Positions 26,940 to 38,270 of a stretch of DNA of 64,000 nt are shown one piece after another (the first letter of the stretch is position 1; every line of letters starts with the position of its first letter). Origin of the DNA: Cymbidium sinense. Taxonomy: Eukaryota > Streptophyta > Magnoliopsida > Asparagales > Orchidaceae. The notes under the pieces were generated by a model. It saw only the letters and a program-made list of their open reading frames with translations, was not told the DNA's origin and ran no database searches. The position numbers and the translations under genes were made by a program. The stretch covers positions 80,120,494 to 80,184,493 of the forward strand of contig CM038221.1 of NCBI GenBank assembly GCA_021442155.1. The letters run 5' to 3'.

Positions 26940-28360
26940 AAGAAGGGTCGGTGTTAGTGCTAGCCTACTTTGGATTGCAATTGTAATTGGTTATCCTAGA
27001 GGGTCTATCATTTCTTTAGCTAATTTAGCTAATACATTAGCCTTGCCATTTTCTTGATTTGACACCCTTATAATTTTTACTTTAAAAATTTATTTTAGGA
27101 GCACTAAGATGTGCTTAAGATAAAGCACTAATTCAGGCTTATTTATCTTGAAAGTCTCTATTATTTGTCAGATTATGAGTTGAGAATCTCCATAAATATA
27201 AAGTTTCTTGATTTAATATTAGTTTATAATTTTAAGCCCATAATTAATACTTCATACTTAGCCTCATTGTTGGTTCGAGGTTCAGTTAGGCTATATGCAG
27301 ATCAAAGTATACCACCTTATGGTATACCAAATATTAAGTTAATTCTAATTTGTATTGTAGGTTAACTAGGCTGTTTAGTTGGTCTCTATCAAAGTAGAGC
27401 TCCCATTTTGATGATTACTAAAATTTGTTCACTTCAAAGATCTGGTTGTCAAGCAAGTCATCACTGAGTTGAGAATTGGTCGATAAAGGATGAGCAGCTA
27501 GGAAGTCAACCAGAGCTTGCCCTTTATAGCTTTTTGTGGGACATATGTTATGTCGAATTGGAGCAGTAAGATTGCCCATTTAACTAAGTGACCTATTAGG
27601 GTAGGCCTAGTCATCAGGAAATTAAGAGGATTGACTTGGGATATCAAAGTTATCTTGAGTGATAATATGTAGTGACGTAATTTCTAAGTAGTAAAAATCA
27701 ATGCTAAACATTGCTTCTCAATGGGAGAGTATCTTGTTTCAGCTCCTATTAAATGTTTGCTTATATAGTATAGGGAATTTTCCTTTCCTTCTTTATTATT
27801 TTGAGCTAATGAAGTTCCAAGAAATTCTCCTAGAGTTGTTATATATAATATCAATGGCTTTCCTATTATTGCTGCTACCATAAATGAGGGATGTATAAAT
27901 ATTATTTTAAACTATTGAATGCTTCTTGACAAGCATCATGTCATATAAAAGGTGCATTCTTTTATATTAACTAAGTGAAGGTTGATATCTCCCATAGAGA
28001 TTAGAAATGAATCTCCTGATATAAGCCAACTTGCCTTATAGTGAACGTTGTTTCTTTAAGATCTTAGGTGGTGGAATTTCTATTATTTCTTTAATTTTAG
28101 AAGGATCAATTTCAATTCCTTTATGGCACACAATAAAGCCTAAATTTTTTTCAAATTCATTGCAAAAGTACATTTTAAGGGATTCATTTTTTAAATTGAA
28201 ACTTCAAATTCTATCAATTACAACACTTAAATCACTTATGTACTCACTTTAAACTTTTCTTTTGACAACCAACTCATCAACATAGCATTCTACATATTTT
28301 TGTATTAAATCATCAAAGATATGAGACATCACCCTTTGATTGTATAGGTTGAACATTGCC
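26940..28360 (-). pseudogene. Tat-type pol: RT 3' part, RNase H and archaeal-type RNase H
   Basis: Reading down from 28,360: MFNLYNQRVMSHIFDD and CYVDELVVK (the RT catalytic box with the second Asp changed to Glu), then EKNLGFIVCHKGIEIDPSKI, and KLAYIRRFISNLYGR at about 27,990. At 27,881-27,684 an open frame covers the RNase H block (KPLILYITTLGEF and YYISKHLIGAETRYSPIEK). NNEAKYEVLIMGLKL (27,265-27,220) and SNQENGKANVLAKLAKEM (27,060-27,010) are the archaeal-type RNase H. The order RT-RH-aRNH is diagnostic of the Tat lineage. The N-terminal two thirds of the RT is deleted at about 28,360-28,400, and no integrase follows before the 3' repeats. Confidence 0.85.
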
Positions 28361-28399
28361 CTTAACCAGTTTCCTTAGAGCTGATGAGGAATATCGGGG

Positions 28400-29295
28400 A
28401 ATTATTATTAAAATATCTTCTTCCTCAAAATCATCTTCTTCAAATAGGTCTTTGGTAGGATTTGAGGCTCACTCTTCTATTTTGTAAAAAGGATTCCACG
28501 TTCATTGTAGCCTCTTCTAGGAGGGACAAAGAGCGATTATATTTCCTTTTTCTTATAGTTGTGAAGGCTTCTATATGCGCCTTTGACACTATAGATATTT
28601 TCACAGCCTTCTTAAAATTTTGAGATTCAGATACCCTTGTTAGAGAAATATGGGTTTTCTCTAATTTTTTGTTATATTACCAATTGCTCTTTCTTTTTTC
28701 TGGCTAGCTGAGGCTTTCTTAGGTTGATAAAGAAGTAACTCTTCTTCATCGTTCTTAGTATCACAACCAAGATAGGAAATTACTTTAGCTTTTTTTTGGT
28801 TTATTAGTGCCTTTGTTCTTTGAATCATCACTTTTTAGCATTTCCTTAAAAGGTGGAGCTTCTTGCTTTTAAGCATTAACTTCTACTTTTTTAGGAATAA
28901 AGTACTTAACATCATCATAGATCTTGATTTTACGTATCAAGAAAGGATTCATATCACCATCAATTCAACAATCTTTAGTATTATGAATGTATTTCATATA
29001 TTTATGGAGAGTTAAAGGCACTATGCTATATTCATGAATCCACAACCTACTAAGGAGTGTTTTATTTGAAATGCTAGCATCAATTTCATGGAATTTAGAT
29101 TCTGTATAAAGTTTCCAAAAGCATATAGGTAGAATAAGAGATCCTAAGATTTGTTGTCCTTATTCATTAAATCCTTGTAGAAATATTATACTTTTATCTA
29201 GATAACAAGCACCCAAAGCTAATGTTCTAAGTGTCTTAGTTGTTAAGAGATTGACTGAAGCAACTTAGTCAATCAATATGGGTACAAAACTAGAT
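28400..29295 (-). pseudogene. Tat-type aspartic protease and protease-RT linker
   Basis: The minus-strand translation from 29,270 gives ASVNLLTTKTLRTLALGACY, then IIFLQGFNE and a stop where the family has Gln or Lys. ILGSLILPICFWKLY, FHEIDASISNKTLLSRLWIH and EYSIVPLTLHKYMKYI follow. These match the C-terminal half of the Tat protease (the GR-x-W-IH flap-side block and the VPSTLHQ block). The D-x-G active-site segment lies at or beyond the junction at 29,295 and is not readable. The sequence from 28,860 to 28,400 resembles the Ser/Lys-rich linker before the RT. Several stops and one frameshift. Confidence 0.7.
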
Positions 29296-29304
29296 TGAAC
29301 ATGC

Positions 29305-30255
29305 TAAAAGATGTCATCAATGTCAAATACACTTAGACACGTTACATCAACCTCCTAATGCCTTACATCCAATAATGGCATCATGGCCATTTGAAAGTTA
29401 GAAAACTAATATAATTTGTTCAATAGACCCTCCGTCAACTATAAGATGCCATTTTATTTTGGCCTCCACTAATTACTTCTCAAAATGGGTAGAAGCAATT
29501 CCCCTAAGAAAACTTAAAGCACACAATATAATAAAATTCTTTCGAGACCACATAATCTATTATTTTTGGAGTAATTCGATGAATTATATCTGATAATAAC
29601 ACTAACTTCAACAATGTCAAAATCTATCGCTTTATTAAGAAATATAGGACATATTTGTCATATTCTTCATTATATAATCTAAGAGCCAATGGTCTCACAG
29701 AGGCATTCAACAAAACATTGGTTAGACTCCTCAAAAAAATCTCTAAAAATAAAAGAGAATGGCATGATAAATTAATAGAGGCCATTTCGGCATATCACAC
29801 TACATATCAAACTACTACGTAGGTAACACCATATTCAATGATTTTCAAGGTGAAAGACATACTTCCTCATGAAGTAAATTTACCTTTACTTCATATTGCA
29901 GCACAAAATGGACTTATAATGGAGAAAAATATTCAAATACAACTCAAGGAACTTAAGCTCTAGACAAAGTTCAGCTATAAACCTAACAAAATCTAGAAAC
30001 ATACATAGCAAGGATGACCTTAGCTCATGATTGTATGGTTTACCAAAAAACTTCAAAATGGGTGAACAAGTACTAATATGTAAAAGGCCTATCATCCCCC
30101 ATCACTGAGTTGGTGGAAAGGTAGACCCAAATTAGGAAGGACCTTATATTATTAAGAAAGAATACAAAGGGGGAGCTTATCATCCCATTGATGCAAAAGG
30201 CTTAAGGTTTATGCCCCCTATAAATGGACAATATCTCAAAAGATATTATGCATAA
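29305..30255 (+). pseudogene. Tat-type integrase, nearly full length
   Basis: CHQCQIHLDTLHQPPNALHP at 29,311-29,370 is the end of the HHCC zinc-finger domain. Then STNYFSKWVEAIPLRKL (catalytic Asp changed to Asn in TDYF), SDNNTNFNN at about 29,592 (second Asp kept) and RANGLTEAFNKTL at 29,690-29,720 (Glu kept). The C-terminal part ends in FMPPINGQYLKRYYA and a stop at 30,253-30,255. Length and ending match the family. The gene has at least four frame changes and a TAG in place of the family Gln in TTQATPYS. It faces away from the protease fragment at 28.4-29.3 kb: the two meet head-to-head at about 29,300. Confidence 0.88.
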
Positions 30256-30459
30256 CCTTCAAAGTCATTATGCTTAATACATACAAAAGTCAAAATTGAC
30301 TCTAAATTGATCAGTCAAAATGATAAATCAATATTAGTATCTGAAGTTGAAGAAGAATATTTTTATCCCAAAGGAAAATCCACTACAAAACAAGGGCAAT
30401 TTTATGTCTCATACAATGCAAGAAAAATTATCCATCAAAGAAAACTCCATCCAATCAAA

Positions 30460-31150
30460 GAAATCTAAATTTAGATTTAACATGTCCTAAACGGATCAAA
30501 TCCAAACCTAAAATTTTGATCCATCATGCCTAGAAGGGTTGAATCTAAACCTAAAATTTAGATCCATCATGTCCAAAATGGTCAGATCTAAACCCAAATT
30601 TAGATCCATCATGTTCAAAGGGGTCGGATCTAAACTTAAAAATTAAATTCATCATGACCAAAGGGACTAGATCTAAACCCAAATTTAGATCCATGATATC
30701 CAAAGAGGCTAGATCCAAAATTAGATCCATCACATCCAAAGGGGTTGAATTTAAACCTAAATTTAGACCTATCACATGCAAAGGGGCTGAATCAAATCCC
30801 AAAATTAGATTCATCATGCCCAAAGGGGCTAGATCTAAATTTAAATCTAGATCCATCATCCTCAAAGGGGATGGATCTAAAATCTAAACCTAAAATTATA
30901 TTCATCATGCTTAAAAGGATTGTATCTAAAATCTAAACCTAGATCTAATATGCCTAAAAAGTTTTGATCTAAATCTAAACTTAAATCCAACATGTCCAAA
31001 GGTACCAGATATAAGTCTAAACACACCTAACATGTCTAAAATGGTCTAAGTTTAAATACAAGTCTAGATTCACACATTCAAAATGAATTGAATTTAAATA
31101 CAAATCTGCGTCTATCAAGTCCAAAAGGGATTGAACTTAAATATAAATCT
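30460..31150. repeat. Minisatellite, about 42-bp units, 3' of the integrase
   Basis: The phrase TTTAGATCCATCATGTCCAA recurs at about 30,518, 30,561, 30,603, 30,647, 30,688, 30,723, 30,766, 30,808 and 30,850, with spacing 35-44 and mostly 42 bases; then it decays toward 31,150. Because 42 is a multiple of three, three overlapping open frames (30,551-30,936, both strands) encode 14-residue repeats such as SKPKFRSMISKEAR; these are a by-product of the array. It starts about 200 bases after the integrase stop. Confidence 0.93.
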
Positions 31151-31359
31151 AAACTCTTTAAAGTTTAGATAAGATTGAAGCAAAGCCTATAATCATAGCT
31201 CATTTATAAATTTAGATTTGATTGCCTTTTTATGATGCCTATAAAATTTATATGCTTTTTTAAATTTATTTATTATAATGTTTATTTAGAAAATTTAGAT
31301 GATATGTCTCCTACTAATCCCATTTAGAAGTAAATATGGGCCACAATTGAAGCTTATGA

Positions 31360-33830
31360 TATGTGTTATTTATCTAAATTATAGGATCATTTATTATATC
31401 ATCAAGACATGTTGATGAGCAAAAATATTTTTGAAGATTCATTTGCTCGATCATCTCACATTCTACACTTTGATTCATGGCTTCCATCAAGGTATGATCC
31501 TTTTGACTGGGTGATTAATTTGAAGCTGAGACACAATCATGATGTTTCTCTAGAGTGAGTTATAGATCACCTTAGTTTTGTGGATCAGGATGTACTCCAG
31601 CCAGCTGTAGATAGTGTTCCTTTTACAGGTATGATCCAACTTTTGGGTTACCACATATTACATCATGAGGTAGAAGATTGAAATCCAAAATTAGTATTTA
31701 GCACACCTCCATCACCTATTAGTGCCTACATATGTTAGACATGCCATCATTTATAGATGTATGGTGATATTCTCAGGAGAGCTAGCATATATCATGCAAC
31801 CTATGCATCACTCTTTGACTATAGTCATCTTCCCTTCACTTGCATATGTGGCATTAGGATAGAGCCACCAATACTTATTAGATTGATCCACATAAGATGA
31901 TAGTTACCTTGGCAGATATGCAGGATATAATAGGCTTCCATATTTTAGACATACTCCTGCATCCCTTCAGATAATGAGCTCTTTTAGCATTAGTCAATTC
32001 ATCAGCTAAATAGAGGAGGTTATGTTATTCTAGCTTTCATCATGCTCTAGCTCACTACTCTAGGTCATTTAGAGAGTGGAGATTAGACCATAGATGACAT
32101 GGCACTATTACTCTTCATATATGGTCTGAGAACTTTCTTCGTTCAGTAGTATGTTTAGCTCATTTTGCACGCTTGGACAATCCCTTTGACATTGGATTTC
32201 CTTTATCTGAGGAGTCTTTCAGTACTAGATTTGAGCTTGAAAAGGAAGACAATTCTAAACATATTTTACCATGATGCATTGATGAGGAGTTATCTTTAGT
32301 GGTCTTCATTGCCATGTGGCTATGCTATTTTGTGTTCCTGAGCCGCAATAGACTCTTTCATCCTTCTACTCTCTTGATGGCTAGTTTTCTATATCATAAT
32401 GAAAGGATTGCATTAAAATCTATAGCATTTTCCTACCTATACCATGGATTAGACAGAGTGAGTGTCATGCTTGACTCACGCCACTATGATGTGGAGGCTC
32501 CTTGGCATTACGTACATGGATGGATTAACGCACATATTTCTAGAGCCTTCAGATGTCTCACGACACCTCCTTACTTTAGAGCATTTTTTTCTTGATTATG
32601 TAGTTGAGCAGAGCTAAAGTTACTTTAAATAGAGTTAAGATCTAAACATTTATGCTTATGCTAGCACGCATGACAAATCACTTTCAGATTATTCACATAT
32701 CATCTTGTTATAGCTTACATGCTTAGAGTTTAGGACAGAGATTCATGGATTCTATTATTCATAGAGGTTCATCCTTATTGTTATTAAAGATAGAGTGTAG
32801 ATGTGTAATAGAATATCGCATTGAGCTAAGACCTAATTGGCTTTGCTACTGCTATCATGGGTCCGTAATTTTGGAAGGATACAATCCCAATTGGGTAGCT
32901 AGATAATATGGCTTTACTCATATTACACCTATATATAGATTACCATAGATACTTGATATGGCAAACATTCATTCCCTAGGGATGTTACCACTATCCATAC
33001 TTTTAGGTGCAACTACTATGGCTTGGGCTTTTTTGCTTTGCCTAAGGACTGGTACATATTTCTACGTGGCTCCATAGGATGTTAAAATGGGAGTTAGCCA
33101 CTTATGGTTGCTATGGATTCATCATACCTTCTCTTCATTTTTAGAGTTGGGCTTCCTCATACATAATCACATACTTGGGAGAGCTAGACTGACATGACAC
33201 GTACATTCCTCTCAACACACGGCTCATGATTTAAAAGAGTCAATAGATAGAAGGGATAGTAGAAAGTATCATCGAGAGCATTCACTTACTCATACAAAGG
33301 CTGATAGAGATACCCAAAAACCTCTTTTAATTGATTATGATATAGGAGTAACAGGAACATCTGACTTTATTTATGCTCCATCTCCACCATTAGAGGTTAA
33401 GCCAGTAGCAGAGCGGATAGAGAGTGATGTTAGTTTAGTATTATTGATTGATACTAATGTGACTTCTCCAATTTCTCATTCTACTGAACCTGTTAGTGAT
33501 GACCATATGCATATTGGAGAGGATCCATGTATAGAGGAATCTAGTGCTTTGCTAACTAATTATGAATCACTGTTATCAAGCTCAACTTGGGTGATAGTGA
33601 GTGTTATCTAGGGTGATTCCATGGTAGATCTTGACTTCTATGTAGATAGCCACCCTTCTAGTTTGAGGGATGTAACTCAGGGTTGCTTATCTAGTTTAGA
33701 AATTTCATTCTTCATCTCTAGGATACACTCTAATTCCTTAAGATTATCGCATTGCAGCTCGTCAAAGAGCTTATGTCATATAGTGATAACACAACTCACT
33801 TACTTCTGAGTGTTGACCTAGAATTTTTAC
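31360..33830 (+). pseudogene. Plant mobile domain (PMD, aminotransferase-like) accessory gene of a Tat element, broken
   Basis: Seen: MIVTLADMQDIIGF at about 31,899 matches the PMD motif around E-M-T-x-T-L-E-D-V. The 98-codon open frame 32,299-32,595 reads FIAMWLCYFVFLSRNRLFHP, ASFLYHNERIALKSIAFSYL and YHGLDRV, the conserved central PMD block (W-L-x-x-F-V-F-P, then A-x-x-L-A-x-G, then L-Y-x-x-L). IELRPNWLCYCYHG and GYNPNWVARQYGF-like sequence at 32,830-32,910 is the C-terminal PMD block, with a stop at the Gln. A Ser/Asp-rich tail follows to 33,830. Known: PMD occurs in host genes and in gypsy and Mutator-type elements. Here it sits behind an integrase and a minisatellite on the same strand, so it is probably element-borne. 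About ten stops or shifts. Confidence 0.7.
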
Positions 33831-34345
33831 GTGAGCTTTCTAGCTTCTGTATGGAGGTGAACTCTTTATTGGATTGTGCTATTACTTTAGACCTTGAAGT
33901 AGAAGAGTTATAGTTGTGATATTCCCTATGCCAGGATGTTGAGTTTGGATTATTCTCATTATGCACTACTTACTAGGAACACTTGCCAAACACACTTAAT
34001 GATGCAGAGACTTTGCTCAACATTATTTTGCATCAAGCTTCTCAAGTCTACCAAGATCTTGAGCACAACCTCAAAGCCATGATGTCATTCCAAAGAGAGC
34101 TCTCCAGAGCATAGATTGAGCTTCTTGATATAACTGCTAAATTAAGAGAGCTATAGGTGAGAAGATAGTATTTATTAGAGAGGAGATTTATATTGAGATA
34201 GGCTATCACAGCTACGAAAGAAGATTTCACATAGATGGACACTCAAGTGTCTAAACTTAAGTAGGTTCGTCTTCACTACTCCATGGCCAAGAAGCTACAT
34301 TTTGGTGTCTCCAAGATGCACAGGATAGACATGCTACTATGGCTT
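33830..34345 (+). pseudogene. Coiled-coil-like C-terminal segment behind the PMD gene
   Basis: Reads with leucine/glutamate heptads: LLSVDLEFLRELSSFCMEV, then NTLNDAETLLNIILHQASQV, DLEHNLKAMMSFQRELSRA and IELLDITAKLREL. A similar coiled-coil tail ends the accessory genes at 38.7-41.5 and 60.7-63.3 kb, but I see no direct sequence identity. It is probably the last exon of the PMD gene or the tail of a separate accessory protein. Stops are mostly TAG in place of expected Gln. Confidence 0.45.
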
Positions 34346-34795
34346 ATCGAGCCCATACTTATTTGTATTAGTGAAATTTAGACTAATTACATATAGCTAA
34401 AATTTCTTTTATCAACTTTCTATTTGTTGTTGCATGACATATGAATATTATGATTATTTACTTCTCAAATATTACACTCTTTTTCTTTAATGTTTTTGGA
34501 TATAATAAACAAAAGAGAGCAATCAATGCATAATGCCCAATCAACATGACACATTGGTTTTTTTGAGAAGGGGTGGGCAATTTGTTTGCAATTGAAAAAA
34601 AATATTAAATCATGTTGACTTGGGGCGTCATGGCCCCATAATCCTAGCTCCAAGAAATTCACACTACTCCCTCTAAAGTCTATAAAATCTAAAATATAGA
34701 AGCCTTAACCACTCCTACCAATAGCTATCCCATCAATGATTATCGTCTAGTGGGAGAGCAAGAGCAGTTAGGAGAGCAAGAGCGATTAGGAGGTA
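34345..34795. other. Unassigned sequence upstream of a promoter-like site
   Basis: No domain recognised. At 34,752-34,791 two copies of an 18-20 base unit (GAGAGCAAGAGCRRTTAGGA) stand in tandem directly before the TATA-like site. Confidence 0.35.
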
Positions 34796-34870
34796 GTTTC
34801 ATATAAATGGGGGGACTAGCCACTCTCACACTCTCTTCTCTCCACTATACACTCACTCCCCTCTACTTCA
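34795..34870 (+). promoter_or_regulatory. TATA-type promoter with CT-rich leader
   Basis: ATATAAAT at 34,801-34,808 is followed 25-40 bases later by a CT-rich run (CACACTCTCTTCTCTCCACT), the usual plant arrangement of TATA box, start site and pyrimidine-rich leader. In this context it is most likely the promoter within an LTR. No LTR terminus or PBS can be fixed downstream, so the owner is unknown. Confidence 0.5.
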
Positions 34871-35029
34871 CACTCCCTCTAGTCACCACCGTTCCCTTAG
34901 CAAGGCCCTTCTTTTACACGAAGAGCCTCCTTCTTGTCTAAGACAACTAAAACCAAGCTCTCGCTAATTCTGAGTAAAATTTAAAATGAAAAGTTTCTTT
35001 TATATACTTCTTAACTTCATAAAAAAAAT

Positions 35030-35325
35030 TTGAAGACTTTTATTGTTGATCTTGGATCTGGTGTGACATGACAATCCTCCCTCCATCAATTTTGGATCCA
35101 GAGCAAGAGAGAAGAGTGTGATAGTGCTAGTTGCAAAATAATTAGAAATTGCTAAGAAAAAACTCTGTCAAAATCAAGATTAACTCAAAATTTAGTTCAC
35201 TAAATTATAAATTTGAAATTTGAAGGCCTCTACTATCGAACATGGTTCTAGTATGAGATGAAAATTCTCCCCTCGTTGATCTTAAATTTGGAACAAGGGA
35301 GAAGAGTGCTTGTTGCACTGAAAAA
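35030..35325. repeat. Two tandem copies of a ~190-bp unit
   Basis: 35,036-35,125 and 35,222-35,310 share the order GATCTTGGATCTGGT / TGAGATGA.AAT / CTC / GATCT...TTTGGA / AGAGAAGAGTG. Identity is moderate. Likely an old tandem duplication in an LTR or leader. Confidence 0.5.
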
Positions 35326-35399
35326 TTTTAAAACTTGGCATTGTTAAGCCATTATGCTACTAAAATTTTGTGGGAATCATCAAATTACACAAGAAAATT

Positions 35400-35965
35400 T
35401 GCTTTAAAATAAAGTCTCCCGACTCGTAGCATCGCACCGCTACTATGCAGTGCCAAAGTGCTACTTATAGCATTGAGGTGATACTTATAGCACTGAGGCA
35501 TTACTTATAGTGATGAAGCACTATTACCCAGTGTTGAGGTATTGAGCTCTCAGAAACTTGGACCCTTAGTTCTTCACATTATCGCAGCATTGTTTTGTAG
35601 CACCAAAGTGCTAAAATCAGCATTGGGGCACCAAATTCTGGTGCCATAGTGCTACCTTCTCCAGTTGTAAGGTCAAAATATCAACTTATAGGATGAAACA
35701 CTATCTAGATAGCGCCAGGGTGCTCTAGCAGCACCACATATCCATTTTTTATGCCTAAGCGCTGTTTTCTTGGGTTATAAGGTCAAAATATTTACTTGAG
35801 TGCTGCACCGCTATTCAGACAGTGTCAAAGCACTACTTTTTGGTTGCCTAGTGTTGTCTTCTTTAATATTAAGCCTACATTTTACCATCCAACACTACGA
35901 TGCTAACTTTTCAGCACCAAGGCTCTTCCAGCATCGACTTTCTAGCGCCGAGGCACTCACTTCTC
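35400..35965. repeat. Short-period repeats built on AGCRCYGAGGTGCTA, block 1
   Basis: About 21-base units with a GC-rich core recur, best seen at 35,450-35,520 (TTATAGCACTGAGGCATTAC and variants). Looser copies continue to 35,960. The core is partly self-complementary (AGCACC/GGTGCT). The local G+C is clearly above the surroundings. The same motif fills 37,320-37,870, on the other side of the Transposase_46-like gene. Confidence 0.7.
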
Positions 35966-36374
35966 AAGTTTACTAATCTTAAGTTTAAATTTTTATTCGA
36001 TTAAAATTTTAACTTATAATCCAATTGTAAGTAAATATTTAGAATAGCCAAATAATATTTGAAATAACAAATAACTAATATAAAATAAAAATATTATTAC
36101 AAAAATAAAATTTTATTATAAAATTTGCCAAATGAAAATTAGAAATATATATAAGAAAGAGGGAGAAAACTATCCTAATAGCCGTAATAATCTCCTCTTC
36201 TTCTTCTAGCTCCGGTGGGGTGCTAACATAAGGCTGATAATGAGGTGCGACAAAAAAGGGAACTCTAACTATTGCTGCTAACCTATATGATGATCAAATT
36301 CTTTTCTAATTCTTGTTATCGCTAGTTACTTTCACATATCTTTTTTCTTAATTCTAACACTCTCCTCCAATTTC

Positions 36375-37207
36375 TTAGAGTTGCTTATTTAATATTTTGG
36401 AGTATTTGGACTTGGACTTAGGAGCGCCTGAGCTTTCTCCTGCTTCTATTCTTGATTCAAATCCTTCAATTATTCTTTTAGTTGGGGGAGCCTTTTGTAT
36501 AAGCACTTTTCATCTGCCACCCCCGATGCACCAACTGCAACACACAAAGAATAAATAAAAGAAGGATAACCATAACCAAGAGTAGTACCACCCTTAAGAA
36601 TATTACAAATCAAATTATAAATAATCTTCTCTACATCCATAATGAATTTATACTTAGTTACCTCATTGATGTTACCAGTGAGCATTAACTTGGCAGAAAT
36701 AAAATAATGCCAAGCTTTAGTTTAGTCGTTAGGCTAGCAGCAGAAAAATTGTTAATCTTTTTCTCCCACCATTTTCATTAAACACTTGAATTTCTAATAG
36801 TGAAAAAATTAATAATCTCATAAAAATTAGGATGGTTATTATATTAGGAAAGATATTAATCATATACAAAATTTTGTAAATGGTAATATGCATTAATGTT
36901 AGCACTATCAAAATATAACCATTTTTCCTATACAAAAACTTTATTACCTTAGTGCTCTGCATTGGCGAAGAACTCCCACACCACAAGGATGATGCAAGCT
37001 AAGTTGTCATAGGCGAGATGCTCCAAGCCTTGCTTATTGATGATCCTCTTCATGCTCTCACCTGGATTGTAAAAAATGCTTCTCCATAATAAGATGCTTG
37101 TTGATAAGAGCATATCGATACCTCTCCTCTGCATTTAAGTTGACAAATCTTCTAGCGTCACTAGAAGATGCCCTCTTATTGCCCTTTTGGATGTGTTTAG
37201 GTGGCAT
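36375..37207 (-). pseudogene. Putative plant transposon protein (Transposase_46-like), broken
   Basis: The start is readable at 37,207: MPPKHIQKGNKRASSSDARR, followed by AEERYRYALINKHLIMEKHF, a frame change, and then GLEHLAYDNL and REFFANAEH-like sequence (about 36,990-36,950). After a poorly readable middle, WHYFISAKLMLTGNINEVTK to YPSFIYSLCVAVG (36,700-36,520) matches the C-terminal block of PF20167 proteins (LW-x-x-F-I...S-E-V-T...F-P-S-L-I-T-x-L-C). The tail KSKSKYSKILNKQL ends at a stop near 36,375. The whole is near 275 codons, near the family's usual size. These proteins are common in plant gypsy-type repeats and their function is unknown. At least three frame changes and several stops. 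Confidence 0.65.
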
Positions 37208-37319
37208 ATTTGCTACCAAAAAAATGAGCAAAGGATAAGAAATGAAAAGGTGTAGGAGTTACTAAAAAGAACAAAAGTTTAGAATGAAAAATGAATAGCC
37301 CAAGGGTTATAGACTAGAC

Positions 37320-37870
37320 CCAATGCCACGATACCACTTTTGTAGTGTCGAGGTGTTGGCCTCTTAGTTTTTGAAATGCGAGGCCAACACTGTGGTACTC
37401 TACATTCAGCGCCTAAGCACTAATCAGCCAGTAAAGATGGTTATTATGCCCATCAAGAAAATCATTTATGATATTTATTACCATTAATTATGTAACATAT
37501 AGAATTTGTAAAGTGTGTCAATTATTTTTTTAATGTCGTGGTGCTCTAACATAGCACTATGGCATTGGCCAATAGTTCTATAATTTTTTATTAAATGTTC
37601 CTGCCACCTACTTTAATGGCGTCGCGGTGCTACTTTAGCAACGCCTAAGCACTCGTCAACCAATGAACCTATTTTATATTATTCTTTATGGCATCTAAGT
37701 GCTATAGCATTGATTTTACAACACCTATGTGTTTTCATCTCAAATTTTGAGACCTCTATTTTTTCCTGTTGCCATTATGGTGTTAACTTTACAATGTTGA
37801 GGTGCAAATGCTAGGCGCTAAAGAGCTAACTTTTCAGTGCTGCAGTGCTGCTTCTCTAGCATCGAGGTGT
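37320..37870. repeat. Short-period repeats built on AGCRCYGAGGTGCTA, block 2
   Basis: The same GC-rich motif as at 35.4-35.96 kb, with units such as TAGTGTCGAGGTGTTGGCC and TCTAGCATCGAGGTGTTA. With block 1 it brackets the Transposase_46-like gene and its flanks, as if the gene had been placed within one array or the array belonged to the same element. Confidence 0.65.
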
Positions 37871-37894
37871 TATCTCCTAGGAATAAAAATCAAA

Positions 37895-38270
37895 CATCTA
37901 TTCATTTGTCATGCGAACATTTAAAATTTATCTGGCATTTCAAAGGGATATAAGTCTAATATATTCATTCACTATACAAACATCCTAATGGCCTTCCAAT
38001 GGAATGTAAGTCCAATTTATTCATTTGCAATGGGAACAATCTATTTGGCCTTCCAAAGGGATGTAAGTCTAATCTATATGTTCACCATGTAAGCTTCTAA
38101 ATCTATTTGGCCTTTCAAAGGGATGTAAGTCTAATCTATATGTTTGTCATATAAACTTCTAAATCTAACTAACTTTCCAATGGATGTAAGCCCAATCATT
38201 TGTTCTCCATGTCAACTTCCCTACAATTTTGGCATTCCAATGGATATAAGCCTTACATACGTCTACAATG
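37895..38270. repeat. Tandem repeat, about 60-bp units, six copies
   Basis: The phrase TTTCAAAGGGATGTAAGTCT recurs with GGATGTAAG at 37,947, 38,001, 38,059, 38,121, 38,182 and 38,242 (spacing 54-62). The third and fourth units are nearly identical, suggesting a late duplication in an older array. Confidence 0.88.

Noticed and set aside
30551..30936. Three overlapping open frames with repetitive proteins
   Set aside because: Produced by the 42-bp minisatellite, whose unit is a multiple of three; open on both strands at once.
37895..38270. Regularly spaced repeats that might suggest a CRISPR array
   Set aside because: Units are contiguous and diverged, without identical repeats and unique spacers, and the DNA is plant nuclear.
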